64,000 bases of DNA from assembly GCF_000826655.1 (NCBI RefSeq), contig NZ_JXJO01000022.1, forward strand, positions 62,001 through 126,000, read 5' to 3'. The number at the start of each line of letters is the position of its first letter. Positions within the stretch are counted from its first letter, which is position 1. The position numbers and the translations under genes were made by a program. Positions 43,310 to 53,410 of the stretch are shown here, piece by piece. Origin of the DNA: Psychroserpens damuponensis (GTDB lineage: Bacteria > Bacteroidota > Bacteroidia > Flavobacteriales > Flavobacteriaceae). Under the pieces are notes generated by a model that saw only the letters and a list, made by a program, of their open reading frames with translations, ran no database searches and had not been told where the DNA came from.

Positions 43310-46042
43310 TTAAGTTTCTGCTAAGTTAGGATTTAGCCATTTTCTAGCTTCATCTTCACTAATACGCCTACGTTTTGCATAATCTTTTAGTTGATCTTCG
43401 GAAATTTTACCGAGTCCAAAATACTTGGCTTCTGTTTGTCCAAAATAATAACCACTCACACTAGCTGCTGGCCACATGGCCAAACTATCTGTTAGTATTA
43501 CACCTATATTTTTTTCAACATTAAGTAATTTCCAAATAGTTTTCTTTTCTAAATGATCTGGACATGCAGGATAACCAGGAGCAGGACGAATGCCTTTATA
43601 ACTTTCTTTAATTAAATCGTCGTTTGTTAAGTTTTCTTCGGAAGCATAGCCCCAAAACTTTGTGCGCACTTCTTTGTGCAAGTATTCAGCAAAGGCTTCT
43701 GCCAAACGATCTGCCAGCGCTTTAATCATGATAGCATTATAATCATCATGATTCGTTTCAAATTGTTTTGCTAAAGCTGCGGTACCAAAACCTGTAGACA
43801 CACAAAAAGCTCCCATATAATCTCGCACTCCAGATTGTTTTGGTGCTACAAAATCTGATAACGCCAAATTTGGAACGCCTTCTCTTTTACTTAATTGTTG
43901 ACGAAGGGTTAAAAAAGTAACTCTTTTATCTTCAATGTGATCTCTCGATTCTGCTTGAGGTGATAGTACAATCTCAATATCATCGTCATTAATTGTATTA
44001 GCAGGAAACAAGCCGAAAACAGCTTTTGCTTTTAATAATTTCTCATCAAATATACGTTTGAGTAACTCCTGCGCATCTTTAAATAATTCTTGAGCTTGTG
44101 TACCAACAACCTCATCTGTTAAAATATCTGGATATTTCCCATGAAGGTCCCAACTTCTAAAAAACGGACTCCAATCAATAAAAGGCTCTAATGCTGTAAT
44201 GTTAAAATCATCTATAATTTGGATGCCTAGTTTTTTGGGTTTTACAATTTCCGAAGTACTCCAATCTATTTTAAATTTATTTTTTCGTGCATCATCAATA
44301 GAGATGTAATCTTTTTGTTTGCCTCGTTTTAAAAATTGTGTTCTAAATTTATCGTACTCTTCACGTATTTGCGCTTTGTAAATTTTATTGTTTTTTTGCA
44401 GCAAATTACCAACGACGGTGACTGCTCGTGAGGCATCATTGATATGCACCACAGTGTTATTATATTTTGGTGCAATTTTCACAGACGTGTGCGCACGAGA
44501 AGTAGTTGCTCCACCAATAATTAATGGAATGTTTAGATTTTTCTTTTCCATTTCTTGAGAGACATAAACCATTTCATCGAGTGATGGTGTAATCAAACCG
44601 CTTAAACCAATTACATCTACATTTTCTTTAATAGCAGTTTCAATAATTTTTTCTGGAGGCACCATAACTCCTAAATCTATAATTTCGTAGTTGTTACAAC
44701 CTAGTACAACACTCACTATATTTTTACCAATATCATGCACATCACCTTTTACGGTTGCCATTAAGATTTTACCTGAAAATTCTTGTTTACCGTGTTTTCC
44801 TGCTTCAATAAATGGTTGCAGATAAGCCACTGCTTTTTTCATAACGCGAGCAGATTTTACCACTTGCGGTAAAAACATTTTTCCGCTACCAAAAAGGTCG
44901 CCAACAACATTCATTCCAGTCATTAAATTATCTTCAATGACTTCTATGGGTTTTGTTGCAGCTAACCTTGCTTCTTCAACGTCTTCTATTATAAATTTAT
45001 CTATTCCTTTAACTAAACTATGAGTTATTCTATTTTGCAATGCTTCATTTCGCCATTCTAAAACCTTGGTAGCATCTTCTTTTTTGTCTCCTTTAACTGT
45101 CTCTGCGAAATCTAATAAACGCTGGGTTGCATCGTCTCTCCTGTTAAATAAAACATCTTCGACGTGCTGCAATAAATCTTTAGGGATTTCATCATAAACT
45201 TCCAACATGGTTGGGTTTACGATTCCTAAATTCATGCCATGTTGTATAGCGTGATATAAAAATGAAGCGTTGATAGCTTCCCGTACGGTATTATTTCCGC
45301 GGAAAGAAAAAGAGACATTACTCACACCTCCAGATACATTTGCATGCGGTAAATTTTCGCGAATCCATTTTGTGGCATTAAAAAAATCTAAGGCATTTAA
45401 ACGATGCTCATCCATACCTGTGGCTACAGGGAAAATATTAGGATCAAAAATGATGTCTTGAGCTGGGAAGTGAATCTCATGAACTAGAATATCATACGAA
45501 CGTTTACAAATTTCTATGCGTCGCTGATAAGTATCTGCCTGACCTTTTTCATCAAAAGCCATCACAATCACTGCAGCTCCATAGCGTTTTACGAGTTTTG
45601 CTTGGCGTTTAAACTCTTGTTCACCTTCTTTTAAACTAATAGAATTAACCACACATTTACCTTGTGCAACTTGTAATCCAGCTTCAATAATATCCCATTT
45701 TGAGCTATCAATCATCAACGGAATACGCGCAATATCTGGCTCAGATGCAATTAAGTTTAAAAACTTCACCATGGCATATTTACCATCGAGCATGCCTTCA
45801 TCCATATTGACATCTAGAATTTGAGCACCACCTTCTACTTGATCTCTGGCAACACTCAAGGCTTCATCAAACTTTTCTTCTTTTATTAATCTTAAAAATT
45901 TTCTAGATCCTGTTACATTAGTTCGCTCTCCAACGTTAATAAAGTTACTTTCTGGAGTTACTACTAACGGTTCTAATCCTGATAATGTTAGATACTTTTG
46001 GTGTTTGGTTTTTGGTATATTGGGTTTAGTTTCACTCATCAT
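43310..46042 (-). CDS. metH: Methionine synthase MetH, C-terminal part
   Basis: The 910-residue protein carries the folate-binding domain ([18 protein letters not shown]), the cap and cobalamin-binding domain ([17 protein letters not shown], with DxHxxG) and the SAM-binding reactivation domain ([31 protein letters not shown]). The homocysteine-binding domain is absent and is supplied by the gene at 46434. In E. coli all modules are in one chain; the split form is usual in Bacteroidota as far as I know. Its start overlaps the stop of the four-helix-bundle gene (TAATG). Confidence 0.95.
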   Translation of the reverse strand: MMSETKPNIPKTKHQKYLTLSGLEPLVVTPESNFINVGERTNVTGSRKFLRLIKEEKFDEALSVARDQVEGGAQILDVNMDEGMLDGKYAMVKFLNLIASEPDIARIPLMIDSSKWDIIEAGLQVAQGKCVVNSISLKEGEQEFKRQAKLVKRYGAAVIVMAFDEKGQADTYQRRIEICKRSYDILVHEIHFPAQDIIFDPNIFPVATGMDEHRLNALDFFNATKWIRENLPHANVSGGVSNVSFSFRGNNTVREAINASFLYHAIQHGMNLGIVNPTMLEVYDEIPKDLLQHVEDVLFNRRDDATQRLLDFAETVKGDKKEDATKVLEWRNEALQNRITHSLVKGIDKFIIEDVEEARLAATKPIEVIEDNLMTGMNVVGDLFGSGKMFLPQVVKSARVMKKAVAYLQPFIEAGKHGKQEFSGKILMATVKGDVHDIGKNIVSVVLGCNNYEIIDLGVMVPPEKIIETAIKENVDVIGLSGLITPSLDEMVYVSQEMEKKNLNIPLIIGGATTSRAHTSVKIAPKYNNTVVHINDASRAVTVVGNLLQKNNKIYKAQIREEYDKFRTQFLKRGKQKDYISIDDARKNKFKIDWSTSEIVKPKKLGIQIIDDFNITALEPFIDWSPFFRSWDLHGKYPDILTDEVVGTQAQELFKDAQELLKRIFDEKLLKAKAVFGLFPANTINDDDIEIVLSPQAESRDHIEDKRVTFLTLRQQLSKREGVPNLALSDFVAPKQSGVRDYMGAFCVSTGFGTAALAKQFETNHDDYNAIMIKALADRLAEAFAEYLHKEVRTKFWGYASEENLTNDDLIKESYKGIRPAPGYPACPDHLEKKTIWKLLNVEKNIGVILTDSLAMWPAASVSGYYFGQTEAKYFGLGKISEDQLKDYAKRRRISEDEARKWLNPNLAET

Positions 46043-46401
46043 TAATTTTTGTTTTTGTAATAATTAATGAATCCGTTAAGCAATTTTTTGCATGATGTTA
46101 TATCTTCAAATATTATTTCGAATTGCGATTGGGTTATATAATTTAAATCTAAAGAAAGGAAAAGTTGAGTTTCCAATTCAAAAAGAGAACCTCTGGATAT
46201 ATGCAAGAAATGAATTGTATCTTTATTTGTTTGTCTTCCAATTCCTTCTGCAATATTAGAAGGAACAGAAATCACACATCTATTGATTTGACTCGTTAAA
46301 GCATATAATTCGGAATTCGGAAAATCACTTGTTAATTGATATACTGATTTCACTAATTTTCTTGAATACTTCCAAACTTCTAACTCTGTATAATTCTTCA
46401 T
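46042..46401 (-). CDS. Four-helix-bundle protein (S23/Avd-like) between the metH halves
   Basis: The 119-residue protein matches the S23 family: [38 protein letters not shown] and the [10 protein letters not shown] segment of helix 3. The start is the ATG before KNYTELEVW; a TTG 12 bases upstream was rejected. It sits between the two methionine synthase genes, 32 bases after the first and overlapping the second by one base (TAATG), so it is translated with them. This is the second such gene placed inside a metabolic operon in the window. Its function is unknown. Confidence 0.9.
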   Translation of the reverse strand: MKNYTELEVWKYSRKLVKSVYQLTSDFPNSELYALTSQINRCVISVPSNIAEGIGRQTNKDTIHFLHISRGSLFELETQLFLSLDLNYITQSQFEIIFEDITSCKKLLNGFINYYKNKN

Positions 46402-46433
46402 GCTAAATTTCAATTTTTTCTATCAACCAAATA

Positions 46434-47432
46434 CTAAACACCAACAACCAATCGTGGCTTATAATTTTGAGCAACATCTGCAATGGCTTTAATGTGCTCA
46501 GGATTTGTGCCACAGCAACCACCAATAATATTGATTAAATCATCTTTTAGATACGCTTCAATTAGAGTTTGCATTTCTTTTGGTGATTGGTCATATTCCC
46601 CAAAAGCATTTGGTAAACCTGCATTTGGATGTGCAGAGGTATGAAACTCGGTTTCATGAGACAAACGCTGTAAATACGGTTTGAGTTGTTCTGCTCCAAG
46701 TGCACAATTAAACCCAACACTTAATAATGGTATATGAGAAATTGAGGTTAGAAAGGCCTCAACAGTTTGACCAGATAATGTTCTTCCTGAAGCATCTGTT
46801 ATAGTGCCAGACACCATAATGGGAATATCAATTTGACGTTCTTCTTTCACTTCTTCAATAGCAAATAATGCTGCTTTGGCATTGAGCGTATCAAAAATGG
46901 TTTCTACTAAAAGCACATCAACACCTCCATCAATTAGCGCTTCTACTTGTTGTTTATACGCTATTCGTAACTCCTCAAAAGTGATGGCTCTATATTCTGG
47001 TTTATTAACATTTGGCGACATACTCGCCGTTTTATTGGTTGGACCAATACTACCTGCTACAAATCGAGGTTTTTTAGGATTTCTATTAGTAAATTCTGTA
47101 GCCACATATTTGGCAATTTTAGCAGATTCGTAATTTAATTCGTAAACCAAATCTTCCATATCATAATCTGCCATAGCTATTGTTGTGCCAGAAAATGTGT
47201 TTGTTTCTATAATATCTGCTCCAGCTTCAAAATAGAGTTTATGAATATCAGCAATGGCTTGCGGTTGTGTTAAGGATAATAGGTCGTTATTTCCTTTTAA
47301 TGATGTTGGGTAGTTTTTAAAACGTTCTCCTCTAAAGTTTTCTTCGGAAAAATTATAACGTTGCAACATGGTTCCCATGGCACCATCGAGTACTAAAATT
47401 CTGTTTTGTAAGGCTTCTAAAATATCTGACAT
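46434..47432 (-). CDS. Methionine synthase, homocysteine-binding part
   Basis: The 332-residue protein is the N-terminal module of MetH on its own: LDGAMGTMLQRYNF, ETNTFSGTTIAMADY, GFNCALGAEQLKPYL and the zinc-binding Cys pair in GGCCGTNPEHI. It activates homocysteine for methyl transfer. It is the first gene after the SAM-I riboswitch at 47491. Confidence 0.94.
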   Translation of the reverse strand: MSDILEALQNRILVLDGAMGTMLQRYNFSEENFRGERFKNYPTSLKGNNDLLSLTQPQAIADIHKLYFEAGADIIETNTFSGTTIAMADYDMEDLVYELNYESAKIAKYVATEFTNRNPKKPRFVAGSIGPTNKTASMSPNVNKPEYRAITFEELRIAYKQQVEALIDGGVDVLLVETIFDTLNAKAALFAIEEVKEERQIDIPIMVSGTITDASGRTLSGQTVEAFLTSISHIPLLSVGFNCALGAEQLKPYLQRLSHETEFHTSAHPNAGLPNAFGEYDQSPKEMQTLIEAYLKDDLINIIGGCCGTNPEHIKAIADVAQNYKPRLVVGV

Positions 47433-47490
47433 TTTATACTGTTTTATAAAAATGTCATCACGAAAGTAAAGTAGAATTTACTTGTGTATT

Positions 47491-47595
47491 GTTTATCTGT
47501 CCAAAAAATAATTTTTGGTAGAATTTAGCACCTTCTTTAAGATAAAGGGTTGCTAAGGCTTCAATGGGTCTATTCCCTCTGCCTTTCATGATAAC
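47491..47595 (-). ncRNA. SAM-I (S-box) riboswitch upstream of metH
   Basis: On the minus strand the aptamer starts GTTATCATGAAAGGCAGAGG, then has AGACCCATTGAAGCC, TTAGCAACC, GAAGGTGCTAAATTC and a P4 stem CCAAAAA/TTTTTGG, and closes with GATAA pairing to the first bases. These are the conserved S-box elements in order. It lies about 60 bases before the start of the first metH gene. No intrinsic terminator follows, so control may act on translation. Confidence 0.92.
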
Positions 47596-47661
47596 ATCAA
47601 TAATAATATGAACGATAACGTAAATTAACGCATTAAATTTATAATAAAAAAATATTATTTA

Positions 47662-47955
47662 TTAAATATAATATTCTACATTTTGCCATGAACCTCCATT
47701 TATTGCATCAACATCTTCGTTAAGCAGTAAATCTTTAGCGTGTTCACTTCTTACACCACTTCTACAACAGGTGATAATTGGTTTTTGCAATGCTTTTAAT
47801 TGGTCTATTTCGTATTCTAACTGATCTAAAACAATATGAACCGCATTTTTAACATGACCTTGATTATATTCTACTTCGGTTCTAACATCCAATACAATAG
47901 CGCCTTTATCAAGGTAAGCTTTAATATTTCCAAATTCAGGGTTTTGATTACTCAT
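47662..47955 (-). CDS. Single-domain rhodanese
   Basis: The 97-residue protein has LDVRTEVEYNQGHVKNAVHI and the active loop TCCRSGVRSEHAK. It is the last gene of the sulfate assimilation operon, so it may handle sulfane sulfur produced there. It is related to the rhodanese at 10302. Confidence 0.9.
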   Translation of the reverse strand: MSNQNPEFGNIKAYLDKGAIVLDVRTEVEYNQGHVKNAVHIVLDQLEYEIDQLKALQKPIITCCRSGVRSEHAKDLLLNEDVDAINGGSWQNVEYYI

Positions 47956-47974
47956 ATTTAAATACTTATTATAA

Positions 47975-49024
47975 TTAAACGATAGCTTTTACTACTGCTT
48001 TTTCGGCTTCTTTTCGTGTGCCATCAAATCCATTTATTCCACTAACGGTTGTATATTTTAAAACATACTTTTTTCCTGGATTTAATATTTTATAAGCAGA
48101 TTGGCACATCAACGTTGCTTCATGAAAACCACAAAGAATAAGTTTTAATTTCCCTTCGTAGGTATTTACATCTCCAATTGCGAAAATGCCTGGAATATTA
48201 GTTTGATAATCTAAGGTATTCACTTTAATAGCATTTTTTTCAATGTCTAAACCCCAATTTCCTATTGGACCTAATTTAGGTGATAACCCAAATAACGGAA
48301 TGAAAAAATCGGTTTCTAAATACAACTCCTCTTCACCTTTTTTAACCGTGATTGCTTCTACATGATGATCTCCATGAATGCCAGTAACCTCAGCAGGTGT
48401 TATCAAATTAATTTTATTTAATAATTTTAATTCTTGTACTTTTTCTACGGAATCTAAAGCGCCTCTAAACTCATTTCTTCTATGGATTAAGGTGACTTCT
48501 GAAGCGATGTCTGCTAAAAAAATACTCCAATCTAAAGCAGAATCTCCTCCTCCAGAAATGACGACGCGTTTATCTCGATATACCTCTGGGTTTTTAATAA
48601 AATAGGCGACTCCTTTATCTTCATAATTTGCAATGTTTTCTATAAGCGGTTTTCTTGGTTCAAAACTCCCTAAACCTCCTGCAATTGCAACTATTGGCGC
48701 TTGGTGTTTGGTGCCTTTATTTGTGGTTACAATAAAACTCCCATCATCTTGTTTTTCTATCGTATCAGCGCGTTCACCTAAGGTAAAACCTGGTTGAAAT
48801 TGCTTACCTTGATCTAATAGGTTTTTAGTTAAATCACCAGCTAAAATTTCTGGCAAACCTGGTATATCGTAAATTGGTTTTTTGGGGTATAACTCTGAGC
48901 ATTGTCCACCAGGTTGTGGTAACGCATCAATTAAATGACATCTTAATTTTAATAAACCTGCTTCAAAAACTGTAAATAAACCTGTTGGTCCTGCTCCAAT
49001 AATTAATATATCTGTTTGTATCAT
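47975..49024 (-). CDS. TrxR-like ferredoxin-NADP reductase
   Basis: The 349-residue flavoprotein has the FAD motif IIGAGPTGLFTVFEAG, QPGGQCSELYP (no CxxC redox pair as in thioredoxin reductase), the NADPH motif VVISGGGDSALDW and FAIGDVNTYEGKLKLI. It fits the thioredoxin-reductase-like ferredoxin reductases. Its position after the siroheme genes suggests that it supplies electrons to sulfite reductase. Confidence 0.9.
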   Translation of the reverse strand: MIQTDILIIGAGPTGLFTVFEAGLLKLRCHLIDALPQPGGQCSELYPKKPIYDIPGLPEILAGDLTKNLLDQGKQFQPGFTLGERADTIEKQDDGSFIVTTNKGTKHQAPIVAIAGGLGSFEPRKPLIENIANYEDKGVAYFIKNPEVYRDKRVVISGGGDSALDWSIFLADIASEVTLIHRRNEFRGALDSVEKVQELKLLNKINLITPAEVTGIHGDHHVEAITVKKGEEELYLETDFFIPLFGLSPKLGPIGNWGLDIEKNAIKVNTLDYQTNIPGIFAIGDVNTYEGKLKLILCGFHEATLMCQSAYKILNPGKKYVLKYTTVSGINGFDGTRKEAEKAVVKAIV

Positions 49025-49025
49025 T

Positions 49026-49601
49026 TTACTTTTGTATTAGATTTTCGGTAATTTTATTTAGGGCAGTAACTTTATCTTCAAAATCGCCTTTTAATGTTTT
49101 TCTATAAACGTTTAAGTTTTTCACCATTTGATTGATATCCTCTGGTATGACAGACTCAAAAAACTGTCGTAATCGTTTTGCTGTAGTTGGTGATTTCCCG
49201 TTTGTTGAAATGGCTATTTTAACATGGCCTTTAGTGACAATTCCGCCTAAATAAAAATCGCACAAGTCTGGAGTATCTGCAACATTAACTAATAAATGTC
49301 TTCGTTTTGCGTCATTGTAAACTTGATGGTTTACGCTTAATTTATCGGTTGCCACGATCACCAAATCCTTATCACATAAAAATGATTCTTGATACGCCAT
49401 ATTGTACATTTTTATATCAAATGTTTGTGCTAACGCTTTTACATCTTCTCTAAAAAAAGGCGCAACCATAGTTACATTAGCAGTTGGACTAGACTTTAAT
49501 AAAAATGTTAATTTCTCTAAAGCTACATTTCCGCCACCAACGATTAGCACTTGTAATTCGTGCATTTTTAAGAAAATTGGATATAAATTGTTTCTTTCCA
49601 T
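49026..49601 (-). CDS. Precorrin-2 dehydrogenase / siroheme synthase
   Basis: The 191-residue protein oxidises precorrin-2 and may insert iron, like the N-terminal half of CysG or Met8. The NAD motif VLIVGGGNVALEKLTFLL is near the start, VNVADTPDLCDFYLGGI and AISTNGKSPTTAKRLRQFF follow. It lies 1 base from the FNR gene and 11 from cobA. Confidence 0.92.
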   Translation of the reverse strand: MERNNLYPIFLKMHELQVLIVGGGNVALEKLTFLLKSSPTANVTMVAPFFREDVKALAQTFDIKMYNMAYQESFLCDKDLVIVATDKLSVNHQVYNDAKRRHLLVNVADTPDLCDFYLGGIVTKGHVKIAISTNGKSPTTAKRLRQFFESVIPEDINQMVKNLNVYRKTLKGDFEDKVTALNKITENLIQK

Positions 49602-49612
49602 AGTTGGTGTAT

Positions 49613-50377
49613 TTAAACGTATTGCGTTATGACTTCTTGCTTGATTGAGTTTAGTGCTACACGTTGGTTTACAACTTCACCAATAACAATAATTGCTGGT
49701 GATGAGAGTTGTTTTTTAGTAACAATAGATGTTATGGTTGATATAGACCCTATACCAACTTGTTCTCGATGTGTGGTACCATTTTGAATTATCGCAATAG
49801 CTGTGTCACTTTTATTTTCCGAAGAAAAAATTTGAACAATTTCATCTAGTTTACCCATTCCCATAAGAATGACTACGGTTGCCGACGATTGCGCAGCCAA
49901 TGCAATATCTTTAGAAATTTGATGAGATTTTGTTGTTCCTGTGATGACCCAAAAACTTTCTGAAGCACCACGTTTTGTCAATGGAATACCTTGATATGCT
50001 GGCACTGCAATTGACGATGAAATCCCTGGTACTACGTAGGTTTCTATATTGAACTTTTTGGCGTAATCGATCTCTTCTGCTCCTCTTCCGAAGACAAAAG
50101 AATCACCTCCTTTTAACCTCACAACGTGACCATGAGATGTTGCTCTATTCACAATAAGTTCATTAATTTGATCTTGTTGATATGCATAACAACCTTTACG
50201 TTTCCCTACAAAGATGAGTTCTGCTTCTGGCTGAGCATATTCTAATAGAGATGTATTTATAAGTGCATCATACAAAATTACATTTGCCGACTCAATAGCT
50301 TTAATTCCTTTTAAAGTAATTAATTCTTCATCTCCTGGTCCTGCGCCAACTACTGTTAATTTTGCTATGGGTTTCAT
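49613..50377 (-). CDS. cobA: Uroporphyrinogen-III C-methyltransferase
   Basis: The 254-residue enzyme adds two methyl groups to uroporphyrinogen III to give precorrin-2. It has VVGAGPGDEELITLKGIKAI, VRLKGGDSFVFGRGAEE, VVPGISSSIAVPAYQGIPLT and VILMGMGKLDEI. With the next gene it makes siroheme for sulfite reductase encoded just upstream. Confidence 0.94.
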   Translation of the reverse strand: MKPIAKLTVVGAGPGDEELITLKGIKAIESANVILYDALINTSLLEYAQPEAELIFVGKRKGCYAYQQDQINELIVNRATSHGHVVRLKGGDSFVFGRGAEEIDYAKKFNIETYVVPGISSSIAVPAYQGIPLTKRGASESFWVITGTTKSHQISKDIALAAQSSATVVILMGMGKLDEIVQIFSSENKSDTAIAIIQNGTTHREQVGIGSISTITSIVTKKQLSSPAIIVIGEVVNQRVALNSIKQEVITQYV

Positions 50378-50393
50378 GGCTTTATCTTTTTAA

Positions 50394-52478
50394 TTATTGA
50401 AGGTCTTTTGCTCTTAAACCTCTTACTATGGTTAAAAATTCTTCAGCGTTTTTGATGTAAGCTTTTGCAAATTTTTTGGTTGGAGCATGCACTTTTATTT
50501 GGTATACTAAATCTGAAAATGAAACTGCCAAATTTAACTTTTGAGTATCTACAATACGCTCATCAAATTGCTTAATGATGCCTGCTTGCGTGTTTGTTTT
50601 CACATCTAATGATAGTAAAATTGCTTTAGCAGAATTGACCATAGAACTGTAAGCAAAATAAATAGCGCTTGAGTAAACTTGGTTTGAAAAAGCAATTGTT
50701 GCTGCTTCAATTTTCTCTTCACTTTCTAGAAATAAAGTTGCTATTAGATCAATGACAACACCTGCACATTCTCCAACACCAATGGCTTTCACATAAGCCT
50801 CATCACTTCCCCAATCTATAAAATCATTTTGCGTTAAATTGTCGCTATTTGATAAGTCTGTTAAGAGTTCATAAAAATACTTTTCGCCTTTTTGAGCGTA
50901 ATAATCTTCAAATTTTAGATTGGTTGCATAGGTCTCAAAATCATCTAAAATTCTACGTAGTGCTTCTGGTCCTCGTTTGCTAGGTATTTTAACCACTTTA
51001 TCTGCAAAAACACCTGATCCATTTCCTTTATTTCCGCCACCTAACAATACTTGAAGTGCTGGTGCGATTAGCTTGTCTTTTGTTCGAATGGTCATACCTT
51101 GAAAACCAATATTTGCCATATTATGTTGACCACACGCATTCATACAGCCACTAATTTTTATGACTAAATCTTCATTTTTTAAGTATTGCGGATACTCTTG
51201 TTTTATAACGCGTTCTAGCTCCTCTGCAATTCCTGTGCTACTAGAAATCCCAAGATTACAGGTATCTGTTCCTGGACAAGCTGTAATATCTATTGCTTTA
51301 TTATAGCCAAGCTCTGTGAAGCCTAATTTTTTTAATTCGGTATAAAAAAGAGGTAATAAATCTTCTTTTACAAACGGAATTAAGATGTTCTGCCTAAGAC
51401 TCAATCTAATTTCTCCTGCAGCATATTGTTCTACTAAATTTGCTAATAACCTTGCTTTGTCGGTGTAAAAATCGCCCAACAACACTTTAATTCCAATAGC
51501 TACAAAACCTTTTTGTTTTTGAGGAATGATGTTGGTAGATTTCCATAATTCAAAATCAATAGCATTATCAATATCAATTTTTGGTGTTTCTACGGAAACA
51601 GGAATAGACACAGGATAATTGCTAGAATCAATCTCTACCGTTTTAAATTCTATGGCCTGTTGCTCGTATTCTACCAATGTTTTGAAAGCCTCCAAACCAA
51701 TATTTTTAATTAAAAATTTCATTCGGGCTTTGGCTCTACTTTTACGTTCACCATGACGATCAAAAATTCTCAAAACACCTTCCATAACTGGAATGATTTT
51801 ATTAGTAGGTAAAAAGTCATAAAGTAAATCTGCATGTCTAGGCTGAGACCCTAATCCGCCACCTAATAGCACTTTAAAACCGCGTTCTCCATTTTGGATT
51901 TTAGCGATAAAACCCAAATCGTGGATGTATGACAAACCCGTGTCTTCATTAGAAGCTGAGAATGACACTTTAAACTTACGTCCCATTTCTTGACAAATTG
52001 GGTTACGTAAAAAGAAACGAAATAGCGCATCTGCATAAGGTGAGACATCAAAAGGCTCATTAACATCAATGCCTGCAGTTTCACTTGCGGTAACATTTCT
52101 TACGGTGTTACCACAAGCTTCACGTAGTGTTACGTTATCGCGTTCTAACTCTTCCCAAAGTTGAGGCGTACGATCTAAATCTACGTAATGAATTTGAATA
52201 TCCTGCCTTGTTGTGATGTGTAAACGTCCTCGTGAATACTCATCAGAGACGTCTGCAATTCTACGTAATTGGTTGCTTAGCACTTTTCCGTAGGGCAATT
52301 TAATACGAATCATCTGCACGCCTTGTTGACGTTGTCCATAAACACCTCTAGCGAGACGAAGGCTTCTAAATTTCTCTTCATCAATTTTGCCATCATGAAA
52401 CAATGCAATTTTATTTGCTAATTCTATGATGTCTTGCTCAACAACAGGATTTTCTATTTCGGTTCTAAAACTTTGCAT
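50394..52478 (-). CDS. Sulfite/nitrite reductase with C-terminal HEPN-like domain
   Basis: The 694-residue protein has two ferredoxin-like and two siroheme-binding repeats. The cluster ligands are in TACPGTDTCNLGISS and ISGCMNACGQHNMANIGF. RMKFLIKN and GGGLGSQPRHADLL are family-like. From about residue 580 an extra helical domain (IAFSNQVYSSAIYFAYSSMV) resembles HEPN; the RNase motif RxxxxH is not seen, so it is probably structural. The neighbouring cysH makes it a sulfite reductase. The ATG before QSFRTEIENP was chosen; it overlaps the cysH end only if a GTG start further up is used. Confidence 0.9.
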   Translation of the reverse strand: MQSFRTEIENPVVEQDIIELANKIALFHDGKIDEEKFRSLRLARGVYGQRQQGVQMIRIKLPYGKVLSNQLRRIADVSDEYSRGRLHITTRQDIQIHYVDLDRTPQLWEELERDNVTLREACGNTVRNVTASETAGIDVNEPFDVSPYADALFRFFLRNPICQEMGRKFKVSFSASNEDTGLSYIHDLGFIAKIQNGERGFKVLLGGGLGSQPRHADLLYDFLPTNKIIPVMEGVLRIFDRHGERKSRAKARMKFLIKNIGLEAFKTLVEYEQQAIEFKTVEIDSSNYPVSIPVSVETPKIDIDNAIDFELWKSTNIIPQKQKGFVAIGIKVLLGDFYTDKARLLANLVEQYAAGEIRLSLRQNILIPFVKEDLLPLFYTELKKLGFTELGYNKAIDITACPGTDTCNLGISSSTGIAEELERVIKQEYPQYLKNEDLVIKISGCMNACGQHNMANIGFQGMTIRTKDKLIAPALQVLLGGGNKGNGSGVFADKVVKIPSKRGPEALRRILDDFETYATNLKFEDYYAQKGEKYFYELLTDLSNSDNLTQNDFIDWGSDEAYVKAIGVGECAGVVIDLIATLFLESEEKIEAATIAFSNQVYSSAIYFAYSSMVNSAKAILLSLDVKTNTQAGIIKQFDERIVDTQKLNLAVSFSDLVYQIKVHAPTKKFAKAYIKNAEEFLTIVRGLRAKDLQ

Positions 52479-52489
52479 ACTTTTTTTAT

Positions 52490-53110
52490 TTATTGCAAAT
52501 GGATACCACACTCTCTATTTTGCAAGGCTTTTATTGGATCAAAATAGTCAAAGTTTTTAGGGAGATCATGCGTATTTAAATACTTATCTAAATCGTCATC
52601 TGTCCAATAATAAAACGGACTAATTTTTAAAATCCCATCCTTACTATAGCTTAAAATATCTTTCTTATTTCTAAGTTCTGTTTGGCGAATTCTAATGTTA
52701 GTAAACCAAATCTCAGGATTGTGCTCTTGTAATGCTCTTCTAAAAGGTTCTAGTTTTACTACTTCAGAGAATTCAGCATGATTATCGTCTTCAATACTTG
52801 GTAAACCAATAGTTGCGTCTATCTCTGCTTTACTTTTAAGAGATTGGTATTTATTGATATTTAGATTGTAATTTTTAATTAAATCCTCAGCATGTTTATA
52901 CGTACTTGGTTGATTGTAGAGCGTATCACACCAAATCACATTGATGTCTTTATCATGTTTAGCCATCGTACTTAATAAAATGGCAGAATACTTGCCAAAA
53001 CTTGTGGTTACGATTCTTTTCTCTGATAAGGTTAAAGCCCACTCAATAATTTCATTTGGTGATTTATATTTAAGTTCCTTATTTAATTGCTCAATATCTA
53101 TATCTATCAT
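52490..53110 (-). CDS. cysH: Phosphoadenylyl/adenylyl sulfate reductase
   Basis: CysH reduces activated sulfate to sulfite. The 206-residue protein has RIVTTSFGKYSAILLSTMA, TNIRIRQTELRNK, ISPFYYWTDDDLDKYL and a C-terminal ECGIHLQ with the catalytic Cys. The cysteine pairs that bind an iron-sulfur cluster in APS reductases were not found, which suggests the PAPS type, though the protein is short. It follows the DUF2061 gene. Confidence 0.88.
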   Translation of the reverse strand: MIDIDIEQLNKELKYKSPNEIIEWALTLSEKRIVTTSFGKYSAILLSTMAKHDKDINVIWCDTLYNQPSTYKHAEDLIKNYNLNINKYQSLKSKAEIDATIGLPSIEDDNHAEFSEVVKLEPFRRALQEHNPEIWFTNIRIRQTELRNKKDILSYSKDGILKISPFYYWTDDDLDKYLNTHDLPKNFDYFDPIKALQNRECGIHLQ

Positions 53111-53119
53111 CTTCCCGTT

Positions 53120-53284
53120 TTATTTTGTTCTAGTAATGAAATAGGTAATAACTATTGTTACTAAGGCACCTAAAACTCTCCAGCTGATGGTTTTCACCAG
53201 TATTTTCTTTATTTTATCTCCAATTGCTTCATATGTTTGTTCTTCTACAGAGGCAACTTTACTTCTATTTAAAATTGTATTCAT
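53120..53284 (-). CDS. DUF2061 small membrane protein
   Basis: This 54-residue protein begins MNTILNRSKVASVEEQ and contains KTISWRVLGALVTIVITYFI, matching the DUF2061 pattern (Lys, Trp-Arg, Gly, Thr, hydrophobic helix). It is short and easily missed. It lies 9 bases upstream of cysH and is the first gene after the promoter and palindrome at 53311-53346. The family is often found near sulfate assimilation genes; the function is unknown. Confidence 0.85.
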   Translation of the reverse strand: MNTILNRSKVASVEEQTYEAIGDKIKKILVKTISWRVLGALVTIVITYFITRTK

Positions 53285-53310
53285 AAAATATATTTAATTA
53301 TTTTTCTAAT

Positions 53311-53322
53311 ACCCTATCGGGT
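53311..53322. promoter_or_regulatory. Candidate Rrf2 operator upstream of DUF2061-cysH
   Basis: ACCC-tatc-GGGT is a 12-bp palindrome within ctaataccctatcgggttag. It lies just downstream of the probable transcription start. CC-N4-GG cores occur in sites of CymR-type Rrf2 regulators, and an Rrf2 gene lies immediately upstream. The link is an inference. Confidence 0.5.
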
Positions 53323-53338
53323 TAGTAGGATAATAATG

Positions 53339-53346
53339 CAAACCTA
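53339..53346 (-). promoter_or_regulatory. Candidate -7 element of the cysteine operon
   Basis: On the minus strand it reads TAGGTTTG, matching TAnnTTTG, 55 bases before the DUF2061 start. The -33 element is not clear. Confidence 0.5.
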
Positions 53347-53410
53347 AAGCATAATACTGTAATATTAATAGTTAATTTGATAAAAATAATTTGAATTTAT
53401 TGCGAATGTG

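Noticed and set aside
47433-47490. Intrinsic terminator downstream of the metH riboswitch
   Set aside because: Only weak 5-bp pairings and no T-run were found, so no terminator is called.
50394-52478. HEPN part as a toxin or defence module
   Set aside because: The RxxxxH nuclease motif is not visible, and the domain is fused to sulfite reductase within a sulfate operon.
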